Assembly: GCA_032871835.1 (NCBI GenBank)
Contig: CM065299.1
Span: 1,364,001 to 1,428,000 of the forward strand
DNA length: 64,000 nucleotides
Direction: 5' to 3'
Origin: Dipteronia dyeriana
Lineage: Eukaryota; Streptophyta; Magnoliopsida; Sapindales; Sapindaceae
Positions 44,723 through 56,959 of the stretch are shown one piece after another. The notes under the pieces are model-generated. The model ran no database searches, was not told where the DNA came from, and saw nothing but the letters and a program-made list of their open reading frames with translations. The translations under genes and the position numbers were made by a program. Positions within the stretch are counted from its first letter, which is position 1, and each line of letters begins with the position of its first letter.

Positions 44723-45777
44723 TTAAAAAAAACCCTAAATCACTAAACCTAAATTATTTCATTCTTTCATTTGACCACTGTTGTCTCACTGTCTGCTCAA
44801 CGCCTCAGGCCTTCAACTTCTTCGTTCTCCTCCGCTGGACACGTGGCCTTTTCCTCAGTCGACCACTCTCATCTCTGATTCTCTTCCTCAACTCCTCTGC
44901 GGCTCATCTCCGTCGATCATCTCCACCGCTCGTGGTCATCTTCGTCACTCGTCAGTCATCTCAGCTGCTCAACTCCACGACTCCAATGTTCAACATCCGA
45001 TCGTCTAGCAACCGATCTTCGCTAGTCATCTCTTCCTCAACTCCTCTGCTGCTCATCTTCGCCAATCGCCAGTCATCTCCGTCGCTCGTGATCATCTTCG
45101 CCAGTCATCTCAACCGAGTCTCTGCTCGCCAGTAAGAAGGTTTGTCACTCTCTTCTTATCTTCTTATTCCGATAATTTTCTTCTTCTTCTAATCTTCTTT
45201 TTCTAATTTTTTTTTGTCTTTTTTTTTTCTTTCACATTCGATGGCCACCGTCAACCGATGTAGTCTCTACTTAACTGATTACTAATCTGGTTTCCAGGCA
45301 AAACTTCAACTGATTGCTGATTTGCTTCTTGGTTAGTTGTCTTCTTCTTCTCAGCTCTTCTTTCTTTTTTTATTTAGCTTCAGCCAAAGCTTTTTTGTTG
45401 TGGATTTATCATTATGGTTATTTCAATTGGAAAGTGTGGTGCTTGTTGCTAGTTAGCTAGTTCCAGTGCCAAATTGTGGTTGTGTGGTGTGATGTTGTTT
45501 GGCGGTGGCCTTCATGGCCGAGGTGTGATATACTGATATTCCCTGAATCCCTGGCAGTAATTCCTAGTTTAGAATGACAGGAACAGGGGATAGGTTCGGA
45601 AGAGTTATAAATATCAAATAACCGAAATGAACCGAACCGAACCGATTCAAATCAGTTCAGTTCAGTTACCATTTTTTATTTGGTTTAAACCGGTCCAATT
45701 TTGGATAAACCGAACTACTTTCGCTTCAGTTCGGTTTTAGCTAAAACCAAACCGAACCGAACCGCGCCCACCCCCTA
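44494..45777. mobile_element. hAT-type non-autonomous element, 1.28 kb
   Basis: Inverted ends TAGGGGTGGG and, reversed, TAGGGGGTGGG, followed on both sides by GGTTCGG-rich subterminal repeats. An 8-bp duplication AACCCGGA flanks it (44486-44493 and 45778-45785). The same site in copy 1 (near 19812) is single and uninterrupted. Inside are a long (TA)n and a CT-rich region at 44745-45290 that resembles a gene leader, but no transposase. Confidence 0.8.
44664..44721. repeat. (TA)n microsatellite
   Basis: About 29 TA units inside the hAT-type element. Confidence 0.9.
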
Positions 45778-45785
45778 AACCCGGA

Positions 45786-47061
45786 TATATCTTTTGCGAT
45801 TGAGCACCCTAAAGGCACACAGAAGTTATTGACCAAGCTATTTCATTTTTCATTTCATCGAGTAAAATCATTTCATAATATCTCACTTTTTTACATGCCT
45901 TTTTTTTAAAAAAAATATTTGTAGCATATGATTTATGTGGAACATTTGGCAAGTTAAATCCAGTTTTCTCAGATGCTGAGTTGAGAGGCCAACTTAATGA
46001 TGCACCCTGCACGGCCTTTAATTCAAAGAGAAGCAAGAGAAACATGTGAAATTAGTGGCTATACTGTACCAGCCAAGGCCAAAGTCCTCATCAATGTTAT
46101 AAGCAAAAGGGAGGGCCCCGAAAAGTTGGAAAGATCCTGAAAGCTTTCGACCTAAAAGATTTGAAGGTTCCTCCGTTGATTTCAAAATAACCGGTATATA
46201 ATTCAAGACTTCACCCTCTCTCATGGTGTTTATTGGAAACACAATCAAAAGACTCGTGTCTTGCAACTCTCTAGTGCCAAGAACGTCTGTTCTTTCAGAT
46301 CAGCAACAGAAGAATTGGTGTGAAATCTTATTGAATTTGTTTTGGAGTCTTCAGTCATCAACCCTGCAAGGACCTAAAGGCAACATTATGCGTGAAGAAT
46401 AAGAAGTAATGGTGGTAGGTGAGGCTTTGATGCGTAATGCGTTAGATAGATCCCCTCGCTCAAATGTCCAAACTCCATTAGCAGAGCGAAGACTGCATAT
46501 AAGACATACATGAGAAACGACACAGTTCATGAGGATATCTTAAATAACAGCAACAAGAAACAGAAATGCAGCCAGCAGCATAAGTAGATCCCATGAAGAA
46601 GATCTTAGCTGAAGTGCTCCTAGAACTCAAGACCAGAGTTTCAAATTGAAACCAATGCCATCAAAGGATTGCAGACCTTCGCTTACATCGATTCAAGTTT
46701 AACATTCTCCCATGTTAGCAAGAACAGCAGTTTAACAAATGAGCAATGACAAGGCTTTGCTACAATCCTCAAGTATCACTAAGTGAATATGATTTATCTG
46801 AGTAATTATCAATAAAGATGAGTGCAGCAACACCATGAAACTGCAAATCAAATAATCAACCTACAAGATATTGACGAAACACTGCATGTTGACGGGATAT
46901 GGGATGATATCAATGGTTCTATTCAAGTAACTAGATAGTTTTCTAAGACACCATATGCTAAAAGAATCAAAAGTAAACATTTGAAAATAAACTACAGCAT
47001 CTAAGGCTAATCATGCAAGATCAACAACAATGCATTGGTGTATCTACCTTTCTCACTTGCA
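45786..47061. other. PPR 3' flank, copy 2
   Basis: Reverse complement of 5461-6792 plus the PIF empty site at 45810-45812. No gene seen. Confidence 0.6.
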
Positions 47062-48742
47062 TTACTGAACTTTGTTCTGCAGGAATGTCCTTTGGAAAAG
47101 CTCATCAGTTGAAAGGATACAAGAAGTTAACACAACCTTAAGTGTTATCTCCAATATCTTTGTCATGATTCTCTGTTTAGAGTTGATAGTTCTAGCTTTG
47201 TCAAATCCTTCCGGCAAAAGGCATCTAATTTCCATTTCATTGAGTAGCTTCATAGCCAATTGATCTTTTCCGCACCGGCAAAGTCCACTGTAAAGCTCAG
47301 ACAAGGTACCTGTATCCAAGGACATACATCTTTCAAGCATTTCATGCATGATCTGGATTGCACCGTCAAAGTCCTCGTTCTCGCAAAATGTAGATATCAA
47401 CATCTGGAAAGTATGTTTGTTCGGATGACAACCACTCTTTATCATGCTTTTATACAGCTGAAAGGCATTCTCAGAATTCTTCCTCACACACAGCCCAGTG
47501 ATAAGAGCTGAAAAGGTCGAGGCATTCGGGACTAAGTTTCCCTTATCGAGATCTTTAACCAAATAAGCAGCTTTCTTTGTCTTACCCACCTTGCATAGAC
47601 CGAGTATTAAGGCATTATAAGTTAGTATATCGGCCTTAATTTCATTCCTCACCATCTCCTCATAAAGCCTACCGCCCATCTCACTATTGCCGGTTTGACT
47701 AAACCCATATATCAAAGTATTATACGTCACAATATTGGGAGTCACATTCATGGATTTCATCTCACTTAACATCCTGTTCGCTTCATGTAACTTTCCTTCC
47801 TTGCAAAAACCATAGATAAGCGTATTAAAAGTGATCACATTCGGCTGCAAACTGTCCTTCCCCATCGAGTTTTTAAGCTTCACAGCTGAGCCCAAAAGGT
47901 CCTTATTAAAATACCCTGCAATCAATGTATTATAAGATGCAATGGTGGGACTAAAACCCATGTGTTCCATCTCTTTAAACACTTCAACTGCGATTTCAAG
48001 CTTCACGGACTTACAAAAAGCACCTATAACCATATTTAGAGTATATACATTCGGCGAAATCCTACATCGCTGCATCTCTTTATAGAATCCCAAAGTGAAA
48101 TCAACCCTATTCAAATCAAGCAATGAACTAATATATTTATTGCAAGACTCGACAGTTGGCAAAAAACCATAATCCTTCATTTGACAAAAAACATCAGTTG
48201 AATTCCTAAACTTCTTCATATGAGCATAAGTTTTAAACATCGAATCAAAAACACGTGATGAGGAATCGCACATTCTATACGAATACAAAACAGCATCAAA
48301 CAACTTAGCAGGCAAATCAATCGAACCCGATACAAGAATACCTTTCAAAATGGACTCTGCAGACTTGAATTTCTTGTTCTTGGTCAAAATATGGAGGATC
48401 ATCGAATGAGTCTCGAGGGTATGAACCGGGCTTGTGGGTATGAACCCAATTGAAGAACTCGAGTGAAATAACATAATCTTTTTGAAGTTTCAACAGAACA
48501 TGCTTTACTCTAAATGGTGTCAAATGGGTTATCAATGAATTCAATTTTTCCCCATCAGAGTGAACCACATGACTGTAAACAATGTTGACAAAATCAAGGT
48601 CTTGGCCTTTTGGTTCTGGGACTGTCCGATGAGAAACTGGAATTGGGTTCCAGTTCTTTTTCATTGAATTCCAAGGGTTTTCAAAGGCGACGTTTTTTTT
48701 TTCACCAGAATTGAAAATCGACGAATTTAGAAGATGGATCAT
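47062..48742 (-). pseudogene. PPR protein gene (At4g26680-like), copy 2, one frameshift
   Basis: ATG at 48742 (MIHLLNSSIFNSGEKKN) fits the family start; another in-frame ATG lies at 48814. The N-terminal part (VPEPKGQDLDFVNIVYSH, LQKDYVISLEFFNWVHTHK) is followed by a frame change at 48421-48427, where two bases appear lost, and then HTLETHSMILHILTKN and eight or more P-type PPR motifs to 47062. Without the frameshift it would be about 560 residues, probably mitochondrial. A one-base loss near 47180 relative to copy 1 changes the last residues and lengthens the tail. If the frameshift is an assembly error the gene could work. Confidence 0.8.
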
Positions 48743-48912
48743 TGGATGATATGACACAAACCAAAAATGCTTATAGCAGGGAATTTTGTGAAAATACCCA
48801 ATTTGCCCTTTCATTTAAAATATTGCCAAAGCCCAAAGATTAAGAATGGATCCATATATAATGGCCCAAATACTTCAGGTAAATTTCACAAAAGCCTAAT
48901 ACTAGACAATAA

Positions 48913-49627
48913 GGCTCAGTTTGACATTGCTTCCCCAGCTGTTTTTGGGGTCAAAAGTGATTCTGGACTTCAGACAGGGTGTTTGGTAAAATCATGGGGA
49001 AGTGTTTTTGGTCACTTTTAGCTTCTCCTAACTGAGTTTTTGAGAAGCTACAAATACATGCTTTTGGATTTTGGTTTCTGCTTTTAGAAAACGAGCTACA
49101 GTGATAATAAATGAAATTTTACTAACTTTCCAACTTTGTCCTTGCCTTTAACGAAATTTAACAAAAAAAATTGGGTTTATATTTTTGTACAAAAAAAATG
49201 TTTCCATAACTAATTCAATAAAATAAAATAAAAATAAAATAAAAAATAAAGTAAAATAAAATAAAGAAATAAAGAAATAAAGAAATAGGACTAATTAATT
49301 AAATAAAGTAGAATAAAAAATAGAGATAATTAATTCAATAAAGGACCATAATTATATAACACTTAACACTAAATACAAATAAACAAAAAAAATTAAAGTA
49401 TATCAAATTAGTACCATTTAGATTTCTTTGTCCTTTTAGTAATTTTACACACTCACAACACTTTTTATATCAGTTTATCAAACACATTGAAATTGCTTTT
49501 AGTTCTCACAACATCTTTGAAAATAAGTTTACCAAACACTCATCTGAACAACAATTCCAAAAGCAATTCCTCTCACAGCAATTTCAGAAGCACTTCTCCT
49601 CACAGCACAGCAATACCAAACTGAGCC
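48913..49627. mobile_element. PIF/Harbinger-type MITE, 715 bp
   Basis: Inverted ends GGCTCAGTTTG and CAAACTGAGCC with TAA on each side (48910-48912, 49628-49630). Related to 60897-61581. Noncoding. Confidence 0.75.
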
Positions 49628-49630
49628 TAA

Positions 49631-50682
49631 ATATACGAGGAAACAGGGGATTTGTCTCTCGCTTACGTAACGTTAGGGTTTTAGTAGTTAGGGATTTCAA
49701 TTTAGAGATTATTAAGACAGATTTTATAGAGATTTTTGAATTTAATGATAAACGTTAGGGTTATATACTGTATTTCATATTAAATTTTGTAAAATTTCAT
49801 TTTGATCCTGCTAAAATATTATATTTTACTATATTTATCATTCAAAACTAAATTTTCTGACATTTTCTCTCAGTACATTCATAACCAAGAGATATCTACC
49901 CAATTACCACCCAGGAGAAAACCCTTCTGAACCCCCAACTAATTATTAAATTGAAATGATGCATTGACAAGGCGTCCATGGCAGCTTCTAAAAGACAACT
50001 TACTAACAACTTGGTCATTTGAACATGATTACACTTTCGAGTAAATATTATACGATCTAAAATTTTAATCTAGAATTCAACGTTAATGACATAAAAAATG
50101 AGTGTCTTTACCATACAAATCATTGGATGATGTGGTATATACCAAAATATTTACGACGTCTTTTGATTTAATTTTTAGGCTAATTGTTTTGGTTGTCTAG
50201 CATCGACAAGTGTTAAAATTTCTCTTCCCAGAGTTTAATTTAATCCTAATTCACCGTAATCCAATGGTGTTGCTGAGAGAAAAAAAAATAGAACTTTAAT
50301 GGACATAGTGAACTCAATGTCGCTAAGTTCATATTTATCTAAGAACTTGTAGGGAGAGCAATATTGATTGCTTGCGTAAGGTTAGGGTTTTAGAGGTTAG
50401 GGATTTTCAATTTAGGGATTATTGAGATAGAGATTTGATAGAGATTTTTGAATTGGAGAACTTGAGATAGGTTAGGGATTTAGGAGACTTTTACTGATGT
50501 TAGGGATTTGGTAAGCAAAGTTGTCCCCTTTACTAATCATCCCATGATAAGTAATTTTAAATTCGATAAGGGCAATACTATCCCAAATTAATTATTTTTG
50601 TAAAATTTTCAAAAATGGGTTATGTTGTAACTTGACCCTTCAAAATTGGTACATTTTCAATAAAACCTTATCATTAATTAGT
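49631..50682. other. PPR upstream region, copy 2
   Basis: Bases 50270-50682 match 4430-4697 and 61590-61880 in reverse. Bases 49631-50270 show no gene or repeat within the window. Confidence 0.55.
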
Positions 50683-50686
50683 GATG

Positions 50687-50826
50687 GGTGACGGACACGT
50701 CGTTGCAGTGTCGTCAAATATGAAAATTTAAGTTTAGTCTCGCAAGTGTACGAATCACTGAGACTAGCACAACGGCAAGCAAGGATCGTTCCATAAGGAG
50801 GTGGGATTCACCAACCGTTTCTAGTT
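50687..50826 (-). mobile_element. 2.28-kb insertion, copy 2, right end
   Basis: Reverse complement of 4281-4425 (GACGGACACGTCGTTGCAG, then CAAGCAAGGATCGTTCC). It was separated from 39766-41771 by the inversion. Confidence 0.75.
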
Positions 50827-50945
50827 CTAGCTTTCGAGGAGCGAAAAATCTTGAAATCATCCCCTGAATTGTAAGGTTACCTGCTGAGCAACACTCACTA
50901 GATGGTGTCAATATTGTTTTTGTGTTCTTGAATGTATATACGGAA
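50826..50945 (+). pseudogene. Orphan 3' end of SAWADEE copy 2
   Basis: Carries the last ~16 codons (LAFEERKILKSSPEL, TAA at 50872-50874) and ~70 bp of 3' flank, nearly identical to 22507-22625. The rest of the gene is 7-9 kb away on the other strand. Confidence 0.85.
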
Positions 50946-51468
50946 TATGTTGTTGCCGTAAAGGATATGTTCATGAAAAAACAAGTGGAAAAAAATAATA
51001 GAGAGATTAGATCAGAAGAAGTTCTTTGGGTCAGCAAAATCCTTATTTTTAGGGGTTTGTAAAGTTGTTTGATCTGAATTGAACAACAGAAGTTGCATCT
51101 TTGATTTTACGGAGTTTCTTGTTTTAGATTATCTGGATGGGATGATGCGTTAATTAATTTGTTATTATCTAATATTTATCACGTTATTTTTATATAAGAT
51201 TTATAAAATTTGTGTTAAATGAAAAAAAAATTCATAATCAATTAAAAACGATGTCGTTCCAACAAACCTAAAATCATTAGAATTCTGATCAGAAGCTAAC
51301 TAGTCAAACCAATCAAAATAGACAAAACAAACCCAGCAAAAACTCAAAAGGAGCAAACAACCACACCAGAAAAACAGCCAACAAAGAAGAACAAAAACAG
51401 AGCAAGCAGGCACAAACAGCAAAACCAGCACCAAAAACAGCATCGGAGAACCAACAAACACTAGTTTT
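50946..51468. other. Intergenic, no gene seen
   Basis: No match to the corresponding spacer of copy 1. An A/C-rich stretch lies at 51300-51460. Confidence 0.5.
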
Positions 51469-52150
51469 GTATAGAAAAATTCACATTTTATTTGTGATAA
51501 CACTAGTTTTGATACGATAATTCTTAAAGTTTTACTCTTATTTCATATGATTAAATATAGTTTTTTTTTTAATTGTGGCACTAAGGGCCCAATTCCTAAA
51601 TATTGTGGAAGGACACTACCTAAGTTATTGTTTGATACATCTAAAGCATAAAGATGGTTCAAATTACATATCAATGGTGAAATTTCCCCGATCAATTTGT
51701 TTGAAACTAAATAGTGACTAATGTCATCACGTGGAACAAGGAGCGGTCCTTGTACCTTATTATACCATTGCTATAGTCTTTTTGCATTTAAAAATTGCGA
51801 AGGGATTTGGCTAGATATCCTAGTGGAGGAAAGGTCTAGTACAAGTAATTGATCTTGGTCATGGAGGAAATTTGGGAATTCAGTTAGGTTGCACGAACGC
51901 AGTTGTATACTCATCAATTTATGAAAATTGGCATTAGCAATGGTATTGCTTAGCACGGACAAATTGTTTGATGAGAGGATTAGAGTTTCTTAACTTTCGA
52001 GTTGACTAAGAAGCATGTCTAACTCCACTGTGCCACTCAAGTTGTTGAACTCAAGATTAAGATACACAAGATTCATGAGTTCACAGATGGTGCCAGGAAT
52101 TGGGCACTCCAATGAATTCAATGCAAGATACAACTCCTTGCATCGAATGG
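51469..52150 (-). pseudogene. RLP fragment downstream of RLP2
   Basis: LRR strings LVYLNLEFNNLSGTVELDM, a stop, then SVLSNTIANANFHKLMSIQL and LLVLDLSSTRISSQIPSQF. Counterpart of 32338-33149. Confidence 0.7.
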
Positions 52151-52359
52151 GTATAAACAAAAACTGTACAAGTAGATCACGTTAAATGATAATTATAATA
52201 AATATAAGCATTTCTTCATTGTTATCAAATCTTGCTTCAATTTATTCAATGCTTATATATGCTATTTTACAAATGAAAGAGAGACAGGAAAGAAAAAACA
52301 AGCAAAACAAAAAGAAAACAGAGAGCACATGACGTTTTGATGTTGCATCATTAATTACT

Positions 52360-55300
52360 TTCTGTTTCTACGATGCCCCATCTTTCTCTCAATTTTTTTC
52401 AATGGCATCCCAAAAATCTTCACAAACCATTCATATTTCCTTGTACAGAAAATGTGTCCAACCACTCCAATTATCAGGCCGCTTGCATATCCTATTGCAA
52501 CTACTTTCCAAATGCAAATGAAGATTCTGATCCCTCATTGTCTTCTTTCTTTGGAAGCTTAGAATTTCCACATTTTCTTGACAAAGGTGGTCCACACAAT
52601 CTTAGGTTCCCTTCATAGGACATGTTATCAAATGTATCAAATTGTGCCCCATGTTGTATAGGTCCTATGAAATTATTGTACGAGACATTGAAGAAGGCGA
52701 GTGGTGTAAGTTTAACCAGTTGTGGAGGAATCTCTCCCGAGAGACCGTTACTAAAGAGGTCCAGCGATTCTAATACTGTCAAGTTGGCCAATGACGATGG
52801 AATGCTGCCAACAAGATTATTGTTGGAAAGGTTAAGATATCGAAGCCCCTGTAAAATGGAAATAGAAGGTGAAATCTCTCCTTCAAATCTGTTGTTGGCA
52901 AGAGAAATGCTTACAAGCATATTTGAGATCTTCACATATTCTATTTCTATCCCTTTGTTAACCATTCTTAATGAATAATGGTACACGTCACTGCCGGTAG
53001 TCGACTTCATCATATATGCTAGTTGACTCGCATTAACAACTTTCATGGTATTCCAACACTCAAAGTATTTTGATGGAAGTTTACCAGTAAATCTATTGTG
53101 AGAGAGATCAATAATCTGCAACTTAGGAAATTCGAAATCTGGCTTAGGGTTCTCTATCGCACCATAGAGTTCGTTTGAATGCAAGTTGAGCACCACCAAA
53201 TTTGGAAGATTTCCAATCCATGATGGGAAAGTATCACCGATTTTGTTATTTCCAAGATCCAAAAATTCTAGCCTGGTACAATTGGCTAATGATCTTGGAA
53301 TTTTTCCTCCTAACATGTTGTTGCTTAAATCAATCATCCTCAACTTTATTCCATTCATGATGGTTTGAGAAATGCTCCCACTGAATTTGTTACTTTGAAG
53401 GTTCAACATTGATAATTGATAACTGAAATTGCCCAAACATTGTGGAAGTTTACCGTGCAAGCTGTTGTACGATAAATCAAGAGCTCGAAGAGCATTCAGT
53501 TTGCATATCCATGGTGATAGTTCTCCTGACAAATTGTTGTTGGAAACTAGATAATATCGCATGGTAGACATTGGTGAAATGGGGAGTGGGGGGAGTGGGC
53601 CTTGAAACTTATTGAAACTAAGGTCCAAAGAAGATAGACTTGTCCATGGAAGAACAACAGGCTGTTGGTCGAACCCAGTCAAAAGATTGTGAGAAAGGTT
53701 CAAGATTTGTAAACTATTTTCATTTATGTTTAAGAACCATCCAGGGATTTGGCTAGATATATTATTAGAGGAAAGGTCCAGCTCATACAATTGATCTTGG
53801 TAGCGCAGAAAATCTGGAAAGCTCTTAAGGTTACATGAACCCAATCTTAAAGTTTGGAATTTAAGAGAGCTGTTGTTAACAGAGAAGTTGGAGAGCAACG
53901 ATAAACGGTTTGATGAGAGATATAGTGATGTTAAACTTTTGAGTTGAAGAAACATTTCCAACTCCATTGTGCCACTCAAATTATTTGAAGAGAGGTCTAG
54001 AGTTTCAAGATTGTTGAGTTCTAAGAAAGAGCTAGGAATCGGACCTTGCAATTTGATTAGATGACAAACGCAGAACATTCAATTGGGTTAGGTTGCTAAT
54101 ATCAGAAGGAATTTGACCAGTTAATTGGTTTTCACTCATTTCTAAATAACTCAGATGAGTTAGATTCAAGAGCTCAAAGGGAATCTCACCAGCTAAGTTG
54201 ACACGGGAAATGCTTAATTAAGTGAGTTTGGTCTGTTTTGCTATCCAATGCCAGGAAGAAGAATTCCTGTTCGAAAAATTGTTATCAAAAAGTGTCAAAG
54301 TATTAAGCTGTGTGAGGTTACCCGATGAACTGAATAATGTTTGGCCTGACAATTGGTTGCGGGAGAAGTCCCGTACTTGTAAAGAAACAAGATTTGCAAT
54401 TGAAATAGGCAACTCGCCCCAAAAATTGTTCACAGAGATGTCGAGATGTACAAGTTTGGTGAGACTGCCAATTGAGGATGGAATTGTTCCTGAAAATCCA
54501 AAGTAAACTCTGATATTCAGTAAATATCCAATGATATTTTTTATTGAACCTCACTCTAAGAAGGTAAAAGGTCGGGTAACTGCATGAAGGAATTAATTAC
54601 CTTGTAAATTGCAGTCGCTGAGAGATAGATGAGTAAGATAAGACAAATTTCCCAAGCTATTAGGTATTGAAGAAGAAATGTCGACACTATCAAGATCAAG
54701 CCATTTGAGGTTGGTTAACTTGTCAACCAGACTTCTTAGACCACCTGGCTGTCGAAGCTGCAGTGATGGATTTCCTTGTGAGTCTTCATTCGATGATAGA
54801 TCAAGGTATTCCAGTTGAGAGAGCTCCAACATCTCTGACGGTATTTGACCTGAAAAGTAAGAATAAGAGGGGTAGTTTTTTATTCCAGAAGGAATCTTAG
54901 AATAACTGAAGGAGAAAAAAAAAAGATTCTATAACTTAACGATTGACACATGAGTAACACCCTCTTATTTAATATTAAATAATTAATCTGTCAAGTAGAC
55001 TAAGTTTGACATTTAAAAGATCTAAAATACCTTTATATAAAAATTAAAAATGTAAATAAAAAATAAAAATAACTTTAATTTATAAATCTAACACAGTAAA
55101 CATGTCTCCTTGATTTGGACACTGTTGAGGCAGGCAACTGTGACAAAAAAAAATTGCCATCAAAGTTGTGTTAACATCTTTAATATAAGTTTTGAATACT
55201 TAAATTAAAGTTGTGTTAACATCTTCAATTGGTTCTGGTTGTGCAGAAAATCTGGTTATGAGATAAGTCCAAATGGATGATATTGTAGAGTTTAGCAAGT

Positions 55301-56283
55301 GAAGATGGAATGGTTCCTGAAAAAGAGTATACACATATGTAAATTGTAAGGAAATTGTTTAAAATTATTTTTTAAAAGTAAAAGAAAATCTTTATAAAGA
55401 ATTTACTTTCAGATTGCAAGTTGTAAGAGAATAAATAAAGCAAAAAAAGATAAATTACATGAATAAATAATAACAATTTTTTCGAAGATTCAATATCAAC
55501 GGAAGAAGGCAACTCACCGCCAAATGAAAATTGTTATCGTATAAGCTCAAATGTATTCAAGATTTTTTTATCTTTGGTGAAGTATAGGGTATATAAATGA
55601 TTTTTTTTTAAGGGATTTTACCTTCTAACTCGGAGACAAAAAGTTGAGAGAAGAAAAAATTGTCAACACCTCAGGTAGTGAAGAAGAGATACTGACATAA
55701 TCAAGATCAAGCACTTTCAGGTTGGTTAACTTCTCAACTAGACTTTCTAACCTGCTGGTTGTTGGAGCTGCAACACAGTGTATGATAGATCAAGGGACTC
55801 CAAGTTGGAGAGCTGTAGCATCTCTGGTGGTATCTGACCAGAAAAGCCAGAATCAGAGAGGTTTAGATGTAATAAGCTTGAAAGATTCATGATTCCAGAA
55901 GGGATTTCAGAAAAAAACAAATTATGTGAAAGGGAAAGCCATTGAAGATGGACAAGGTGGAAGAGGGTGCTGGTAGAGTTGATGGAACCATAGAGACAGC
56001 TACTACTGAGGTCAAGCTCGATCACATAACCAGTCTCCTCGTTGCACTCCACGCCATCCCATGAGCAGCAGTCACCATTTCCTTCCAGATTCCAGAGGCC
56101 AGTCTTGGAATAAGCAGATGGATCTCCAGAAGCAAACTTTTCAATGGAAAGGCTTTCCTTGAATCTTAACAGAGCAGAATGTTCCTTGTCATGACAAGGT
56201 GGTTGTCTAGAAGAAGTAAGCTGAAAAGAGAAGAGCAGAATAGACAAGTACATAAATGTGAAGAAACTCGAGGATGATCCCAT
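52360..56283 (-). pseudogene. RLP2: LRR receptor-like protein pseudogene
   Basis: Same gene as RLP1 with the signal peptide from ATG at 56283. Exon 1 shifts frame near 55750 (two extra bases) and meets stops. The 72-base exon equivalent (55245-55316) lacks a donor. A stop follows KQTKLT at 54218, an extra T shifts the frame near 54052, and four lost bases at ~52512 shift the frame in the membrane segment, ending FAFGK. About 350 bp of unrelated sequence (54880-55230) lie in an intron region. Some tracts are nearly identical to RLP1 despite the decay. Confidence 0.88.
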
Positions 56284-56940
56284 GATTGATTCAATTAGCT
56301 CTCGAGGATTGATTTTGTTGTGGTGGGCAATCAAGGAATAGGATTTGAGTTGGTTTTATAGGCAGCTTCAATTTTTTATTTATTATTTAAAAAAAAAACA
56401 ATAAATTAAAGCATTGAATCAACAAATTAATCTCATACGGATTTTTTTTTATTAGAACATAGGCGATTTATGATTTGTATTTTATTGTGTTTCTATATAT
56501 ATATTTTAATAATTGATATCTTTTCATTTTATAAAATGGAGCATTTTAAAAAAAGGTGGCTCTATTGAGACTCAAAAAATATCTTTTGCATTTAATTACT
56601 TAAAAGTATATAGTTTTATAATTAAAATTTTAATTTTACTTCCTACACCCATTAATTGAACAATAAATACTAAATTACTCATAATACTAGTTAATTAATC
56701 ATAATGCATCGTTACATGTTCGTAGTACCAAATTAAATCATGTTTGTACAATAAATACTAAATTAATCATGATGCATGTATTAGGTGGATTTTACTCTAA
56801 GTCAAGCTCTTTAGGTCTTCTAATCTTGTCATGTGGTAAAATGTTTAGATGGAAGATTTGCTATAGATTTATAGTGTTCATGTAAATATCTAAGAAAACT
56901 ATTCAAAGACGAAAAATAGAGGAAATTTAACTAAAATACC
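56284..56940. other. RLP2 upstream region
   Basis: Matches the RLP1 flank at first; 56400-56870 also matches 61890-62190. No gene seen. Confidence 0.5.
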
Positions 56941-56959
56941 TATTTAATTTCGAATTATC

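Larger units (their letters stand above)
41769..50828 (-). other. Inverted segment of block A copy 2
   Basis: Left junction: element sequence ...ATATTGT joins SAWADEE last-exon sequence in reverse, with TTGT shared. Right junction: element end ...TTCTAG joins SAWADEE exon continuation CTAGCTTTCG, with TCTAGCT shared. Short shared bases and small loss fit end-joining repair. Confidence 0.8.
37265..50945. repeat. Segmental duplication block A, copy 2, with inversion
   Basis: 37567-41768 is collinear with 1-4180. 41769-50826 is the reverse complement of material matching 4281-22505. 50826-50945 matches 22507-22625 in direct orientation. This order requires an inversion of ~9.06 kb in this copy. 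Identity with copy 1 is roughly 93-95% by eye in the leader. Confidence 0.85.

Noticed and set aside
44781..45135. Ser-rich frames inside the hAT-type element
   Set aside because: CT-rich leader-like DNA with short repeats of TCATCTCC; no conserved protein.
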